64,000 bases of DNA from Paraburkholderia aromaticivorans (GCF_002278075.1 NZ_CP022990.1:1116001-1180000); one strand, 5' to 3'; positions 1-8,676 are shown, counted from the stretch's first letter. Program-made: numbers and translations. The notes: generated by a model from the sequence alone, not told the origin.

Positions 1-201
1 GAGCTGACCAAGCTGCTCGACAAGATCCGCGCGGACGGCAAGACGATCCTGCTGATCGAGCACGACGTGAAACTCGTGATGGGTCTGTGCAACCAGATGA
101 CGGTGCTCGACTACGGCAAGGTGATTGCCCAGGGTCTGCCGCAGGACGTGCAGAAGGATCCGAAGGTGATCGAAGCTTATCTGGGTGCGGGGGTCCACTA
201 A
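1..201 (+). CDS. livG: LivG, branched-chain amino acid ABC transporter ATPase (3' end only)
   Basis: This is the last 66 codons of an ABC ATPase whose start lies outside the window. The visible part has the H-loop region (LLIEHDVKLVMGLC), then the C-terminal stretch ending in IEAYLGAGVH, which is typical of LivG-type ATPases. The stop codon overlaps the ATG of livF (TAATG), so the two are translationally coupled. It should energise high-affinity uptake of leucine, isoleucine and valine at the inner membrane together with LivF, LivH, LivM and a periplasmic binding protein. The family call is firm because LivF follows directly; substrate specificity is inferred. Confidence 0.9.
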   Translation, partial: ELTKLLDKIRADGKTILLIEHDVKLVMGLCNQMTVLDYGKVIAQGLPQDVQKDPKVIEAYLGAGVH

Positions 202-917
202 TGGCAACGGCAATGTTGAAAATCAAGGGCCTGCAGGTCAATTACGGCGGCATTCAGGCAGTCAAGGGCATCGATCTCGAAGTCGCGCAGGGCGAACTGG
301 TCACGCTGATCGGCGCGAACGGCGCGGGCAAGACCACGACGATGAAGGCGATCACGGGGCTTAAGCCCTACACGATCGGCGACATCGAGTACATGGGCGA
401 GTCGATCAAGGGCATTCCGCCGCATCTGCTGCTCAAGCGCGGCCTCGCGATGGTGCCGGAAGGCCGCGGTATCTTTGCGCGCATGTCGATCGTCGAGAAC
501 ATGCAGATGGGCGCTTATCTGCGTACCGACACGGACGGCATCAAGGCGGACGTGGATCGCATGTTCGGCTTCTTCCCGCGTCTGAAGGAGCGCGCCACGC
601 AATACGCGGGCACGCTCTCGGGCGGCGAACAGCAGATGCTGGCGATGGCGCGCGCGATCATCTCGCGTCCCAAGCTGTTGCTGCTGGACGAACCGTCGAT
701 GGGTCTGTCGCCGATCATGGTCGAGAAGATCTTCGAAGTGGTGCGGGCGATTTCGGCTGAAGGCATGACCGTGCTGCTGGTCGAGCAGAACGCGCGTCTC
801 GCGTTGCAGGCGGCCAATCGCGGCTACGTGATGGACTCGGGTCTGGTCACCATGTCGGGCGACGCGAAGCAGATGCTGGACGATCCGAAGGTGCGGGCGG
901 CTTATCTGGGTGAGTGA
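201..917 (+). CDS. livF: LivF, branched-chain amino acid ABC transporter ATPase
   Basis: A 238-residue ABC ATPase of normal LivF length. Walker A (GANGAGKTT) is at residues 38-46, the signature LSGGEQQ at 139-145 and Walker B (LLLLDE) at 159-164. The protein ends in VRAAYLGE, the usual LivF tail. A longer in-frame reading exists upstream, but the start at 201 is preferred because it overlaps the livG stop and gives the canonical N terminus. It forms the second nucleotide-binding subunit of the Liv importer. The gene is last in its operon; after it comes 342 bp without a gene and then a convergent Lrp-family gene. Confidence 0.95.
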   Translation: MATAMLKIKGLQVNYGGIQAVKGIDLEVAQGELVTLIGANGAGKTTTMKAITGLKPYTIGDIEYMGESIKGIPPHLLLKRGLAMVPEGRGIFARMSIVENMQMGAYLRTDTDGIKADVDRMFGFFPRLKERATQYAGTLSGGEQQMLAMARAIISRPKLLLLDEPSMGLSPIMVEKIFEVVRAISAEGMTVLLVEQNARLALQAANRGYVMDSGLVTMSGDAKQMLDDPKVRAAYLGE

Positions 918-1259
918 GCGGTTCATTACCCGCCGACACGGTTTTCTTCGGGGAAGAACCGCCCGTCCCCGCCGGTTTCAATAAGCTCAAGCACAGGTAT
1001 CTGCTCCACAGCGAAGACCGACCGGGGCAACTACCCTTCCCCCAAAAACCGGCGGCAGATGATGAACCCCGCGTTCCAGTCTGCCGCTGTCATTGCCTGC
1101 CAGCACTACGGCGTAGTCGATAGCCGGTTCGAATCAGGCGGCCAACGGAGCCGCCGTTACCACGGCTCTACCGCCTCTCGCTTCCTAGACGCAATAGAAC
1201 TCAATGCCGAGCGGATTCCAGGCAAAATCGTTCAGGTGTGCAATGCAACAATCGGTTAT
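918..1259. other. Intergenic region between livF and the convergent Lrp-family gene
   Basis: No gene is supported here. Just after livF there is an imperfect hairpin at 939-961 (CGGTT, two bulged Ts, CTTC, three-base loop, GAAGAACCG). It has no T-tract, so it is at best a weak terminator. Open frames crossing the rest are antisense or shadow frames with no recognisable protein. A T-arm-like GGTTCGAATC near 1127 is not part of a foldable tRNA. Confidence 0.5.
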
Positions 1260-1769
1260 TCAGAGCGGCAGTTTGGTGGTGGAGAGAATCTCCTTGAGCA
1301 CCATGAACGTCCGGATTTGACGAACCCCCGGAAGGTACAGCAACTGCTCCGCATGCAGCCGGTTGAAGCTGTCATTGTCGCGCGTGCGTACCAACATGAA
1401 ATAGTCGAATTCGCCCGTTACCACGTGACATTCCATGCAGCCAGAGACTTTTTGAGCTGCCTTCTCGAACTCGGCGAAGGTCTCGGGGGTGGAACGGTCC
1501 AGCACAAAGCCAATCACCACGAGCATCGCCCAGTCTAATGCCTTGGCGTCGAGAAGTGCGACCACGGATCGTATCAATCCCATCTCCTTGAGCCGCTCAA
1601 CGCGCCTCAGGCAGGCCGGCGCACTCAGCTTAACCTTCGCCGCGAGATTGACGTTGGAAATCGAGGCATCACTTTGCAACTGCTTGAGGATTGCGCGATC
1701 AATCCGATCCAGCTGCAGCGCCGACTTCTCATTGCCCACAACCGGACCGTGCTTTTTTGTTGCTCTCAT
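1260..1769 (-). CDS. Lrp/AsnC family transcriptional regulator
   Basis: A 169-residue protein with an N-terminal winged helix-turn-helix (about residues 18-70, LDRIDRAILKQLQSDASISN onward) and a C-terminal RAM/AsnC effector domain (about 80-160, with GEFDYFMLVRTRDNDSF and LPGVRQIRTFMVLKEI). Such regulators sense amino acids and act as dimers or octamers on DNA. The ATG at 1769 is preferred over a TTG five codons upstream because AAGGAAGG sits directly before it. It is divergent from a small orphan gene, a dioxygenase and a pyruvate dehydrogenase-like E1, which it may control. In Pseudomonas putida an Lrp-type regulator (MdeR) controls a stand-alone E1 (MdeB), so the context is suggestive, but no mdeA homologue is present. 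Confidence 0.9.
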   Translation of the reverse strand: MRATKKHGPVVGNEKSALQLDRIDRAILKQLQSDASISNVNLAAKVKLSAPACLRRVERLKEMGLIRSVVALLDAKALDWAMLVVIGFVLDRSTPETFAEFEKAAQKVSGCMECHVVTGEFDYFMLVRTRDNDSFNRLHAEQLLYLPGVRQIRTFMVLKEILSTTKLPL

Positions 1770-1955
1770 TGCCTTCCTTTGCAAATTTAATTACGTGCAT
1801 ATGCGCGCTGACTCTGTGAAATTACCCCCGCACGCAGGCATTTGCAACATTGTCGAACAGAAAATGTCCTAAAATTTCCAGATACGATCGCGCCACGCAG
1901 ATGACAGATCGAACCCGCACCTCCAACCAACATCATTCCCTAAAAAGTACAGCTC

Positions 1956-2438
1956 ATGAACAAGTACTCAAATGAAAAAAAGTTGGTGGCCACGGAGCAA
2001 TGCGCGTGGATGCGACCGCCATCGTCACTCACCGAAGTGTGCGCGATCGTAGATCCTACGACCGAAATCTTCGTTGCGCCCGCGCTGTCCAATCGCTTCG
2101 CCGATACCGCCCAATTCGCGTTACTTTCGTTGAAAGACATCGAGTCGCTCCGCCGCGAATGGGTTGCGTCGGTGTCATCGAATGGCGGCCGTGGAATTCA
2201 CGACATGACGGAAATCGAACAGGTGTTGAGTCAACTTCCCGCGCAGTGCCGGCTCGCGCTCTGTACTCAAACGGTCAGATCGTTGGACTGGATTGGGTCG
2301 GTCTGCGGGCATCCATGCAGGATGATTCTCTCGCCCGATTCGCTACCCGATGTGACATGCCAGATTGAAGAGGCCACGCGAACCGTACAGACAGCGCTGT
2401 GTGAAGCGGTGTCACGACGGTGGCGAGACTGCATCTGA
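1956..2438 (+). CDS. Hypothetical protein, 160 aa
   Basis: An open frame for 160 residues with no recognised domain. It has several cysteines and no signal peptide or membrane segment. It is divergent from the Lrp-family gene, with about 190 bp of fairly AT-rich DNA between them, and lies 52 bp before the dioxygenase gene in the same direction. The ribosome binding site is weak. Codon use is less GC3-rich than in the core genes around it, like the rest of this segment, which fits acquired DNA. It may be a real orphan gene, but no function can be given. Confidence 0.5.
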   Translation: MNKYSNEKKLVATEQCAWMRPPSSLTEVCAIVDPTTEIFVAPALSNRFADTAQFALLSLKDIESLRREWVASVSSNGGRGIHDMTEIEQVLSQLPAQCRLALCTQTVRSLDWIGSVCGHPCRMILSPDSLPDVTCQIEEATRTVQTALCEAVSRRWRDCI

Positions 2439-2490
2439 TTCGCCGCGCGACAACCGAATCCCCTCAGCCTCGTTGAATAGACTCGACGCC

Positions 2491-3291
2491 ATGCCGGATA
2501 TTGTTTCCCAACAGATCAGTCGCTTCGTTGAAGATGGCTTCATCATCTTGCGCGGCATTGCAAGTCAAACCCAATGTGAAGCAATCCTTGAAAGGTCGCG
2601 GGTCGCCATTCAGGACAACACGGAGCCGATCGAGTACGAGGCGGACCTACACTACCCCGGCGCCCCGAGCTCCCGATTCGTGCATGGCGGCGGCACACCG
2701 AGGCGCCTTCTGGATGCGTTCTCCCGAGGCCACGAATTTCAGGCATGGTGTGGAGAACGGGAGGTAGTTGATTGGCTTCGGTCCTACTTTCAACGCGATG
2801 TAGTGTGTTCGATGACTCACCACAACTGCGTCATGACCAAACATGGATCGTTCGGCTCCTCGACCGGGTGGCATCGGGATCTGCGTTACTGGCATTTCGG
2901 CCGAGGGGATCTCGTGTCGTCATGGCTTGCGTTGGGCACCGAGAATGCCACCAATGGCGGACTATCGTTCATTCCCGGCTCGCATCGAATGAAGCTTGAA
3001 TCAGACCGGTTCGACAGTGCGTTGTTCCTGCGCAGCGAAACTCCCGAAAACAGATCACTGATTGCCACGGCAGTCTCACCGTGCCTGGCAGCAGGGGATG
3101 TCGTCCTGTTTCACGCCCGCACGCTGCATTCTGCCGGACGCAATCAAGACGCTCGAACCAAAATATCGTTGGTTTTCACCTACCACGCGGACGACGATCT
3201 GCCGAAGCCCGGCACACGCTCGGCATCTCGCCCGGGTGTTCGCATTCCGGAAGACCCACTGGCCGCTCGAGTTCACCTCGCCCACAACTGA
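2491..3291 (+). CDS. Phytanoyl-CoA dioxygenase (PhyH) family Fe(II)/2-oxoglutarate oxygenase
   Basis: A 266-residue non-haem iron oxygenase. The iron-binding triad is visible: H128 and D130 in GWHRD, and the distal H213 in LFHARTLHSAGRN. R222 (ARTKISLVF) is the likely 2-oxoglutarate anchor. GGLSFIPGSHR at about 157-165 is typical of the PhyH family. Members hydroxylate small molecules such as amino acids, ectoine or acyl chains; the substrate here is unknown. The ATG at 2491 gives a normal family N terminus (IVSQQISRFVEDGFIILRG); a longer reading from 2365 would overlap the preceding gene. It probably shares a transcript with the upstream orphan gene. Confidence 0.85.
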   Translation: MPDIVSQQISRFVEDGFIILRGIASQTQCEAILERSRVAIQDNTEPIEYEADLHYPGAPSSRFVHGGGTPRRLLDAFSRGHEFQAWCGEREVVDWLRSYFQRDVVCSMTHHNCVMTKHGSFGSSTGWHRDLRYWHFGRGDLVSSWLALGTENATNGGLSFIPGSHRMKLESDRFDSALFLRSETPENRSLIATAVSPCLAAGDVVLFHARTLHSAGRNQDARTKISLVFTYHADDDLPKPGTRSASRPGVRIPEDPLAARVHLAHN

Positions 3292-3486
3292 AACGTCCGC
3301 GCCTAACGGACATCTCGCAGGTCCGCCGATCACGATACGTCTGCGCATCATCACCGACTGTTCGAGAGTGTCCGCGGGCGCACCGGTTATCGCTCCAGCC
3401 TCAAGCCATCGCTTCGTGTCCTGCCACGCTGCCGATATGGGTTCGACGCTTTCTGCGCGTTCAGCGCTGCCCTTGCGCCCAATCAC
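3076..3486 (-). CDS. Possible small protein gene, 136 aa, overlapping the dioxygenase 3' end
   Basis: A GTG-initiated frame preceded by a strong GGAGG at 8-nt spacing. The first 65 residues lie in otherwise gene-free DNA and read like ordinary protein (AGAITGAPADTLEQSVMMRR). The last half is antisense to the end of the dioxygenase gene and looks less natural. I do not recognise a family. It could be a real small gene, the 5' part of a decayed gene, or chance. Confidence 0.22.
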   Translation of the reverse strand: MIGRKGSAERAESVEPISAAWQDTKRWLEAGAITGAPADTLEQSVMMRRRIVIGGPARCPLGADVSVVGEVNSSGQWVFRNANTRARCRACAGLRQIVVRVVGENQRYFGSSVLIASGRMQRAGVKQDDIPCCQAR

Positions 3487-3875
3487 TCTGCAATCCTCCG
3501 GGTTTCTTCCGATCGATTGCCTCGAATAATTTTGAAGAGTGGTCCATCACCGTGCGCCCCATCTCGCCCGGCACCGGGGGCGAGGCGACACGTTCGAACC
3601 GTTCGCTGCTGCTTCCGCTTCATGGATAGCGTTCCGTGTGAAACATACACGTCAAGGCGAGCCAATTTCGCATCACTTAAAATTTTGCACAAACGTATTT
3701 CTCTTTTATTTTTGTTTTCTAGTTTAGTTTACAACGAATTTAAAGTTCGTCTTCGCCACGTCGAACGAAAGCACCTTTCTTTCCGGGAACTCTACAATCG
3801 ACATTGAATGCTGGTGTGCTCCAGGTCGTTTCGCCACACACACCAGACGAATCCCTGGCTTCGGAGGAAGACACA
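3292..3875. other. AT-rich region upstream of the AceE-like gene
   Basis: This 584-bp stretch has no confident gene apart from the weak antisense candidate ending inside it. From about 3655 to 3760 it is strikingly T-rich and A-rich for this genome (runs such as TTTCTCTTTTATTTTTG), which suggests a promoter region or imported DNA. The promoter of the E1 gene should lie here, but no clean -35/-10 pair can be assigned by eye. Confidence 0.45.
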
Positions 3876-6545
3876 ATGTTGAACAAAAAGAGAGTGACGC
3901 AGCATGACGTACAGACCATCGGACCCGACCCCGACCCGGAAGAAACAAGAGAATGGCTGGACGCTCTGGACGGCGTTCTCGGTGCGGTAGGGCCGGACAG
4001 AGCGCTGTATCTTCTGCAGCGACTTGCGGCGCACGCCGACGAGTCTGGCGTTGCGTCCTACGCGCACCCTTACCAGCTCTATCGCAACACCATTAGTACC
4101 GAAGAAGAGCCCGCGTATCCCGGCGACATCGAGATGGAAAAGCGGATCACCTCCATTGTCCGCTGGAACGCGCTGGCCATGGTGGTGCGAGCGAACGTGG
4201 CATACGGCGAGCTCGGCGGCCACGTCGCCAGCTATGCGTCCGCAGCGGAGATTTTCGAGCTCGGATTCAATCATTTCTTCCGCGCCGACGACGGTTCATC
4301 GAAGGGAGACCTCGTCTATTTCCAGGCTCACTCGGCTCCCGGCGTTTACTCACGGGCGTATCTGGAGGGCCACCTGAGCGAGGCACATCTGGCCAACTAC
4401 CGGCAGGAGATCAGCGGGACCGGGCTCTGTTCGTATCCCCATCCGTGGTTGATGCCCGATTTCTGGCAGTTCCCAACCGGATCCATGGGCATTGGGCCGA
4501 TCAACTCGATTTATCAGGCAAGGTTTCTGCGGTATCTGGAGCATCGGGGACTTGCGAAAACGTCATACCGGCACGTCTGGGGCGTCTTCGGAGACGGCGA
4601 GATGGACGAGCCCGAGTCGCTTGCCGCGTTATCTCTCGCCGCCAGAGAGCGGCTCGATAATCTCACGTTCATCATCAATTGCAACCTGCAGCGACTCGAT
4701 GGACCTGTGCGCGGAAACGGGCAGATCATCCAGGAGCTCGAGGCAACCTTCTCCGGCGCCGGCTGGAATGTCATCAAGGTCTTATGGGGCGCGGACTGGG
4801 ACGACCTTTTCGCTCGCGATACCCATCACGCACTGCTGAGGCGATTTGCGGAAACAGTGGATGGCCAGTATCAAACGCTGGGCGCCAACAGCGGCGAATA
4901 CAATCTGTCGAACTTCTTCGGCATGGACGAAGAGCTGCGATCTCTCGTGTCAGGGATGACCCCTGCGCAGATCGACGGTCTCACGCGTGGCGGCCATGAC
5001 TTCAGAAAGCTCCATGCCGCGTTCGCCGCGGCGCGGGAACACAAAGGGCGCCCTACCGTCATTCTCGCCAAAACCAAAAAGGGCTATGGCATGGGCAGCA
5101 TTGGCGAGTCCAGAAACACCTCTCATCAGCAGAAGAAGCTCGATGAAGAAACCCTGCTTCGGTTTCGCGATCGTTTCAAGCTGCCTCTGGATGACAAAGG
5201 CGCCTCTGAAATGCAGTTCATCAAACCGTCTGACGATAGTCCGGAGATGCGCTACCTTAAGGCTCGCCGGCAATCTCTCGGTGGATATTTGCCACGGCGA
5301 CGCTCGGACGCGGCGGTAGTCGAGATTCCGCCGTTGCCGAGTTATGCCCAATTCGCCCTCGCTCCTGACAATCGGGAGATCTCCACGACAACCGCGGCTG
5401 TCCGATTGTTTTCGAATCTTCTCAAGGACAAGCAATTGGGTCCAAGAATCGTTCCCATCGTTGCAGATGAGGCGAGAACATTCGGGATGGCGAACCTTTT
5501 CCGGCAGATAGGCATTTACTCGCCCGATGGTCAGTTGTATGAGCCGGAAGACGCGGCTTCCATGATGTATTACAAGGAGTGCATAGACGGGCAGCTCCTG
5601 GAAGAAGGCATTACCGAGGCAGGGGCATTATCCTCGTGGATAGCGGCTGGCACGGCGTACAGCGTCAGCGGAATTGCGATGCTCCCTTTTTACATCTACT
5701 ACTCCATGTTCGGATTCCAGCGCGTGGGCGACCTGATCTGGGCGGCAGCAGATCAGCGGGCGCGGGGGTTTCTCATTGGCGCAACCTCCGGCCGGACCAC
5801 GCTTGGCGGCGAAGGACTGCAGCATCAGGACGGAACCAGTCACCTGATAGCGGCAACCGTGCCGAACTGCAGAGCCTACGATCCTGCGTTTTCAAGCGAA
5901 CTGGCCATTATTGTCGACCATGGTCTGCGCCGCATGCTCGAACAGCAGGTCGATGAGTTCTATTACCTGACCGTCACCAACGAGAACTATGCGCACAATG
6001 CGGTGGCCACCGAACAGCAGGACAATGTGATCAAGGGTATGTACCGTTACTCCGGCAACGCCGGCGCCGCGGTTCGGCTCCTTGGATCCGGGGCAATCTT
6101 GAGAGAAGTGATCGCGGCTGCCGATATTCTCAATACGGTTTGGGGTGTTTCAACCGAAGTCTGGAGCGTCACCAGTTTTTCCGAGCTGGCGCGCGACGCG
6201 CGGGAGGTCGAGCGGCTTTCCATTCTCGCCGGTTCGAGCAACGTGCACGAGTCCGGGCGCCCCATCAGCCACGTCGCGGCATGTCTGCCCGGCCATGCTC
6301 CGATTGTCGTGGCGACCGACTACGTGCGGGCCGTACCACAGTCGATTGCATCGTATGTGAGCGCCCCGTTGATTGCCCTCGGAACCGACGGGTTCGGTCG
6401 CAGCGATACTCGGGACGCGCTGCGGAGCTTTTTCGAAGTAGACCGGGAGCATATTGTTCTGGCGGCGCTTGCCGTGGCCGCTCCAGACAAGCATGGACAG
6501 GCGGTTCATCAACGCAGCGCTGGCGCCGCGCCATGGCAACGCTAG
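3876..6545 (+). CDS. Homodimeric-type pyruvate dehydrogenase E1 (AceE/MdeB-like)
   Basis: An 889-residue thiamine diphosphate enzyme, almost the length of E. coli AceE (887 aa). The cofactor motif GDGEMDEPES begins at residue 239 and the matching NCNLQRLDG is near 270. The large transketolase-like middle and C-terminal domains are intact. The enzyme decarboxylates a 2-oxo acid and passes the acyl group to a lipoyl E2. No E2 or E3 gene is near, so this is not the housekeeping pdh operon. It is either a spare E1 that borrows E2/E3 or a 2-oxobutyrate-type E1 like MdeB. The ATG at 3876 has TCGGAGGAA upstream; a longer reading from 3804 lacks this. A terminator follows. Confidence 0.9.
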   Translation: MLNKKRVTQHDVQTIGPDPDPEETREWLDALDGVLGAVGPDRALYLLQRLAAHADESGVASYAHPYQLYRNTISTEEEPAYPGDIEMEKRITSIVRWNALAMVVRANVAYGELGGHVASYASAAEIFELGFNHFFRADDGSSKGDLVYFQAHSAPGVYSRAYLEGHLSEAHLANYRQEISGTGLCSYPHPWLMPDFWQFPTGSMGIGPINSIYQARFLRYLEHRGLAKTSYRHVWGVFGDGEMDEPESLAALSLAARERLDNLTFIINCNLQRLDGPVRGNGQIIQELEATFSGAGWNVIKVLWGADWDDLFARDTHHALLRRFAETVDGQYQTLGANSGEYNLSNFFGMDEELRSLVSGMTPAQIDGLTRGGHDFRKLHAAFAAAREHKGRPTVILAKTKKGYGMGSIGESRNTSHQQKKLDEETLLRFRDRFKLPLDDKGASEMQFIKPSDDSPEMRYLKARRQSLGGYLPRRRSDAAVVEIPPLPSYAQFALAPDNREISTTTAAVRLFSNLLKDKQLGPRIVPIVADEARTFGMANLFRQIGIYSPDGQLYEPEDAASMMYYKECIDGQLLEEGITEAGALSSWIAAGTAYSVSGIAMLPFYIYYSMFGFQRVGDLIWAAADQRARGFLIGATSGRTTLGGEGLQHQDGTSHLIAATVPNCRAYDPAFSSELAIIVDHGLRRMLEQQVDEFYYLTVTNENYAHNAVATEQQDNVIKGMYRYSGNAGAAVRLLGSGAILREVIAAADILNTVWGVSTEVWSVTSFSELARDAREVERLSILAGSSNVHESGRPISHVAACLPGHAPIVVATDYVRAVPQSIASYVSAPLIALGTDGFGRSDTRDALRSFFEVDREHIVLAALAVAAPDKHGQAVHQRSAGAAPWQR

Positions 6546-6599
6546 CCATGGAAAGCCACGCGATACGTTAGCCGACTCGTGCGGTTACGCTTCGCACCG

Positions 6600-6628
6600 A
6601 CGGCGCACCGCACGGTGCGCCGTTTTTG
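6600..6628 (+). terminator. Rho-independent terminator after the AceE-like gene
   Basis: A perfect 10-bp stem (ACGGCGCACC at 6600-6609 with GGTGCGCCGT at 6614-6623), a GCAC loop and a run of five Ts. It lies 55 bp after the E1 stop codon. Confidence 0.85.
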
Positions 6629-6722
6629 TTTGCGCCGGCTTTACGCCACGTGTTGCCGGCGGCATCCGCACTTCACGCCGCCGCGAAACAGGGTGCGCTA
6701 CAGCGGCCCTACGATGTAACGC

Positions 6723-6944
6723 ATGAACTTGTCCAACTTCGGCGTGCGGGTGCCGATGATCGCGGGCGCGATCACCGCCGGGCTCGGCTACGGCCTGTTG
6801 CATTTCGTCGATGCCGGCACGCCGCTCATCGGCCTGATGCTGCCGTTTCTGCTGATTCCGTCGGGCATGGGCCTCGCGGTGCGGGCGATGACGACAGCCG
6901 TGCTGGCCTCGACCGATGCGACCCGCGCCGGCACGGCGTCCGCC
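6723..6944 (+). pseudogene. Remnant of a DHA2-family MFS efflux transporter
   Basis: About 74 codons encode an internal piece of an EmrB/QacA-type drug:H+ antiporter: a loop reading FGVRVPMIAG, two hydrophobic segments, then IPSGMGLAV and the conserved MTTAVLASTDATRAGTASA. In intact transporters this is followed by an LNAARQxGGAxGVA helix, but here the frame runs into unrelated sequence after GTASA. A stop codon lies immediately before the first ATG, so the N-terminal half is gone as well. It is a decayed fragment, not a functional gene, and marks the right-hand edge of the disturbed segment. Confidence 0.75.
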
Positions 6945-6964
6945 GGGCGCTCTATGGTGCACGC

Positions 6965-7004
6965 AAAAAAAAACGACCCCCGCGATGCTTACGCATGGCG
7001 GGGG
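6965..7004 (-). terminator. Rho-independent terminator for the 90-aa protein gene
   Basis: A 12-bp stem with one mismatch (6977-6988 with 6993-7004, core CCCCCGC/GCGGGGG) and a TTAC loop. On the minus strand it is followed by nine Ts (A-run at 6965-6973). It lies about 90 bp downstream of the minus-strand gene ending at 7095. Confidence 0.85.
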
Positions 7005-7094
7005 TTGACCGCACGCGGCCTGCCGACCGTGATGCGCGCCGGGCCGGGAACGGCAAGCGGCGATGCCTTGCCCGCCGCAGCCACGCAGACTCGC

Positions 7095-7367
7095 TTATAG
7101 CGGTGCCTCCTGAATCACGCCCGTCTCGATAGCGCGCTCGATCAGGCCTTCGTTTTGCGCTTTGGCGATCGCGTCGGCGAGCAGTTTTTGCGGCTCCTCG
7201 ATCTCTGCCTTGATCGTGCTGATGATTCCGGATGCGTCCAGAACCACCAGGGTTTTTGCCGAATCGGCCAGACTGATGATCACCCGATGCGGCGTGGGTC
7301 CTTCACCCAGACTCGCACACAGTTGCGTAACCTTGCCGCCAATGGTTTGCTCGAAACTTTGAATCAT
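7095..7367 (-). CDS. Conserved-looking hypothetical protein, 90 aa
   Basis: A small soluble protein starting MIQSFEQTIGGKV with a GGGAG ribosome binding site just before the ATG. The first half suggests beta strands (HRVIISLADSAKTLVVLDA); the second half looks helical and acidic (IKAEIEEPQKLLADAIAKAQ). There is no signal peptide or membrane segment. I do not recognise a domain. It has its own terminator and lies 63 bp downstream of the DoxX-family gene in the same direction, so the two may be co-transcribed. Confidence 0.7.
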   Translation of the reverse strand: MIQSFEQTIGGKVTQLCASLGEGPTPHRVIISLADSAKTLVVLDASGIISTIKAEIEEPQKLLADAIAKAQNEGLIERAIETGVIQEAPL

Positions 7368-7430
7368 TACTTGCTCCCTGGGTTACAGCCGGAATCGAAA
7401 GCGACGCGCCCAGCCTGACTCACCGCCGCG

Positions 7431-7889
7431 TCAAAGACCAAGTCCACCGCGTGGCGAGCGTCCGCCGAGCGAGCCCGCCCCGGAACGTTCGCCGTCGATG
7501 CTGATACGCCCCGCGCCAGTCACGAACAGCAGCAGGAAACCGCCGGCAATGCCGATGTTTTTCCAGAAATGGATCACCATGTCGCGTTGCAAGGCGGCGT
7601 CGGTGACATTCCAGAAATCGTGGCCGAGGACCGCCGTGGCCACCGTGTACACCGCCATGACGAGCGCGAGCGGACGCACCTTGAAGCCGACGATCAGCAG
7701 CAGACCGCCGAGCGCCTCGACGGCGACGGCGATCGGCGCGGCGATCTGCACGAACGGCACGCCCTTCGAATGCAGGTAGCCGACGAAGCCCGCATAGCCC
7801 AGCAGTTTCATCACGCCGCCCCACAGGAACAGCACGGCAAGGGCAATACGCGCGATGAGAATAACGCCGGAATCGACGGGACGCGACAT
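7431..7889 (-). CDS. DoxX family membrane protein
   Basis: A 152-residue inner membrane protein with four predicted membrane segments. The start resembles the family consensus (IARIALAVLFLWGGVMKLLGYAGFVGYL), followed by a glycine-rich second helix (AVEALGGLLLIVGF) and HDFWNVTD. DoxX proteins are small four-helix proteins linked to redox or thiol stress; their reaction is not generally defined. The ATG at 7889 has an AGGAG-like site, whereas the longer upstream reading has non-native, Arg/Pro-rich sequence. Confidence 0.85.
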   Translation of the reverse strand: MSRPVDSGVILIARIALAVLFLWGGVMKLLGYAGFVGYLHSKGVPFVQIAAPIAVAVEALGGLLLIVGFKVRPLALVMAVYTVATAVLGHDFWNVTDAALQRDMVIHFWKNIGIAGGFLLLFVTGAGRISIDGERSGAGSLGGRSPRGGLGL

Positions 7890-8104
7890 GGAGGGGCTCC
7901 TGTAGATGAATAAGCAGCAGACCCGGCCAGGCGGCGGCAGTTCCCCGCATTGCACCTGAAAATATGTGCATCTCCCGACTTTTCCAAGCTCGGGCCAGGG
8001 TGCGCGGACGCGGACCGCGCCGCATGCCGGAACGGAAAACGGTGCCTGAGCGGGCCGCCGCCCCGCCACGGCAGTTCATACGGCTTGCGCTAGCGCCGAC
8101 GCAT

Positions 8105-8512
8105 TCAAGCCGGCGGGTATGTCGCGACTTCGATCAGATTGCCGTCCGGATCGCGGCAATAGACCGAAATCATCTTGCCGCGTGCGCCGTCGCGCTCCAC
8201 GGGGCCGGCCTCGATGTCGACGCCTTGAGCGAGCCAATGCGCGTTGACCTCGGCCGGGCTCGCGGTCGCGACGAAACACAGGTCCGCGCTGCCAGGCACA
8301 GGCGCGCGGCCCGTCAACCACGCCTCGGTGTCGGCGCCGGCCGGCCGCAGATTGATCTTCTGATTGCCGTAGGTCATCGCCACCCGCGTGCCGGTGCGCG
8401 ACTCGAACTCGGTGCGCCGCATGCCGAGCATGCGCGCGTACCAGGCGGCGCTGGTTTCCACGTCGGCTACGTTCAGCACGAGATGATCGAGATTCTCTAC
8501 AGAAAAGCTCAT
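8105..8512 (-). CDS. VOC family (glyoxalase/extradiol dioxygenase fold) protein
   Basis: A 135-residue vicinal-oxygen-chelate protein with two beta-alpha-beta-beta-beta modules. It begins VENLDHLVLNVADVETSAAWYARMLGM and ends with CRDPDGNLIEVATY, where the His and the Glu are the usual first and last metal ligands. The middle ligand, often a His, appears to be an Asp (GSADLCFVA), so metal binding may be altered. Substrate is unknown; relatives include glyoxalases and fosfomycin or bleomycin resistance proteins. An ATG 11 codons upstream is also possible, but the start at 8512 gives the typical N terminus. Confidence 0.85.
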   Translation of the reverse strand: MSFSVENLDHLVLNVADVETSAAWYARMLGMRRTEFESRTGTRVAMTYGNQKINLRPAGADTEAWLTGRAPVPGSADLCFVATASPAEVNAHWLAQGVDIEAGPVERDGARGKMISVYCRDPDGNLIEVATYPPA

Positions 8513-8676
8513 GGGTTTCGTCACCGTGATGTGATCCGATGCCATTGCGCCGGATCGGGTGGATCGCCGTCAGCCGCTGGGCAAAACACCGGCACTCGCG
8601 CGATTTTCACGCATGCCTGCCGGCACCCGGCAGGCGTCGCCGCGCGAGTGCGGCGGCCGTGGCACGGGCCTGAAAC

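Noticed and set aside
1100..1160. Possible tRNA or tRNA fragment because of GGTTCGAATC near 1127
   Set aside because: The T-stem has a mismatch and no acceptor, D or anticodon arms can be folded around it.
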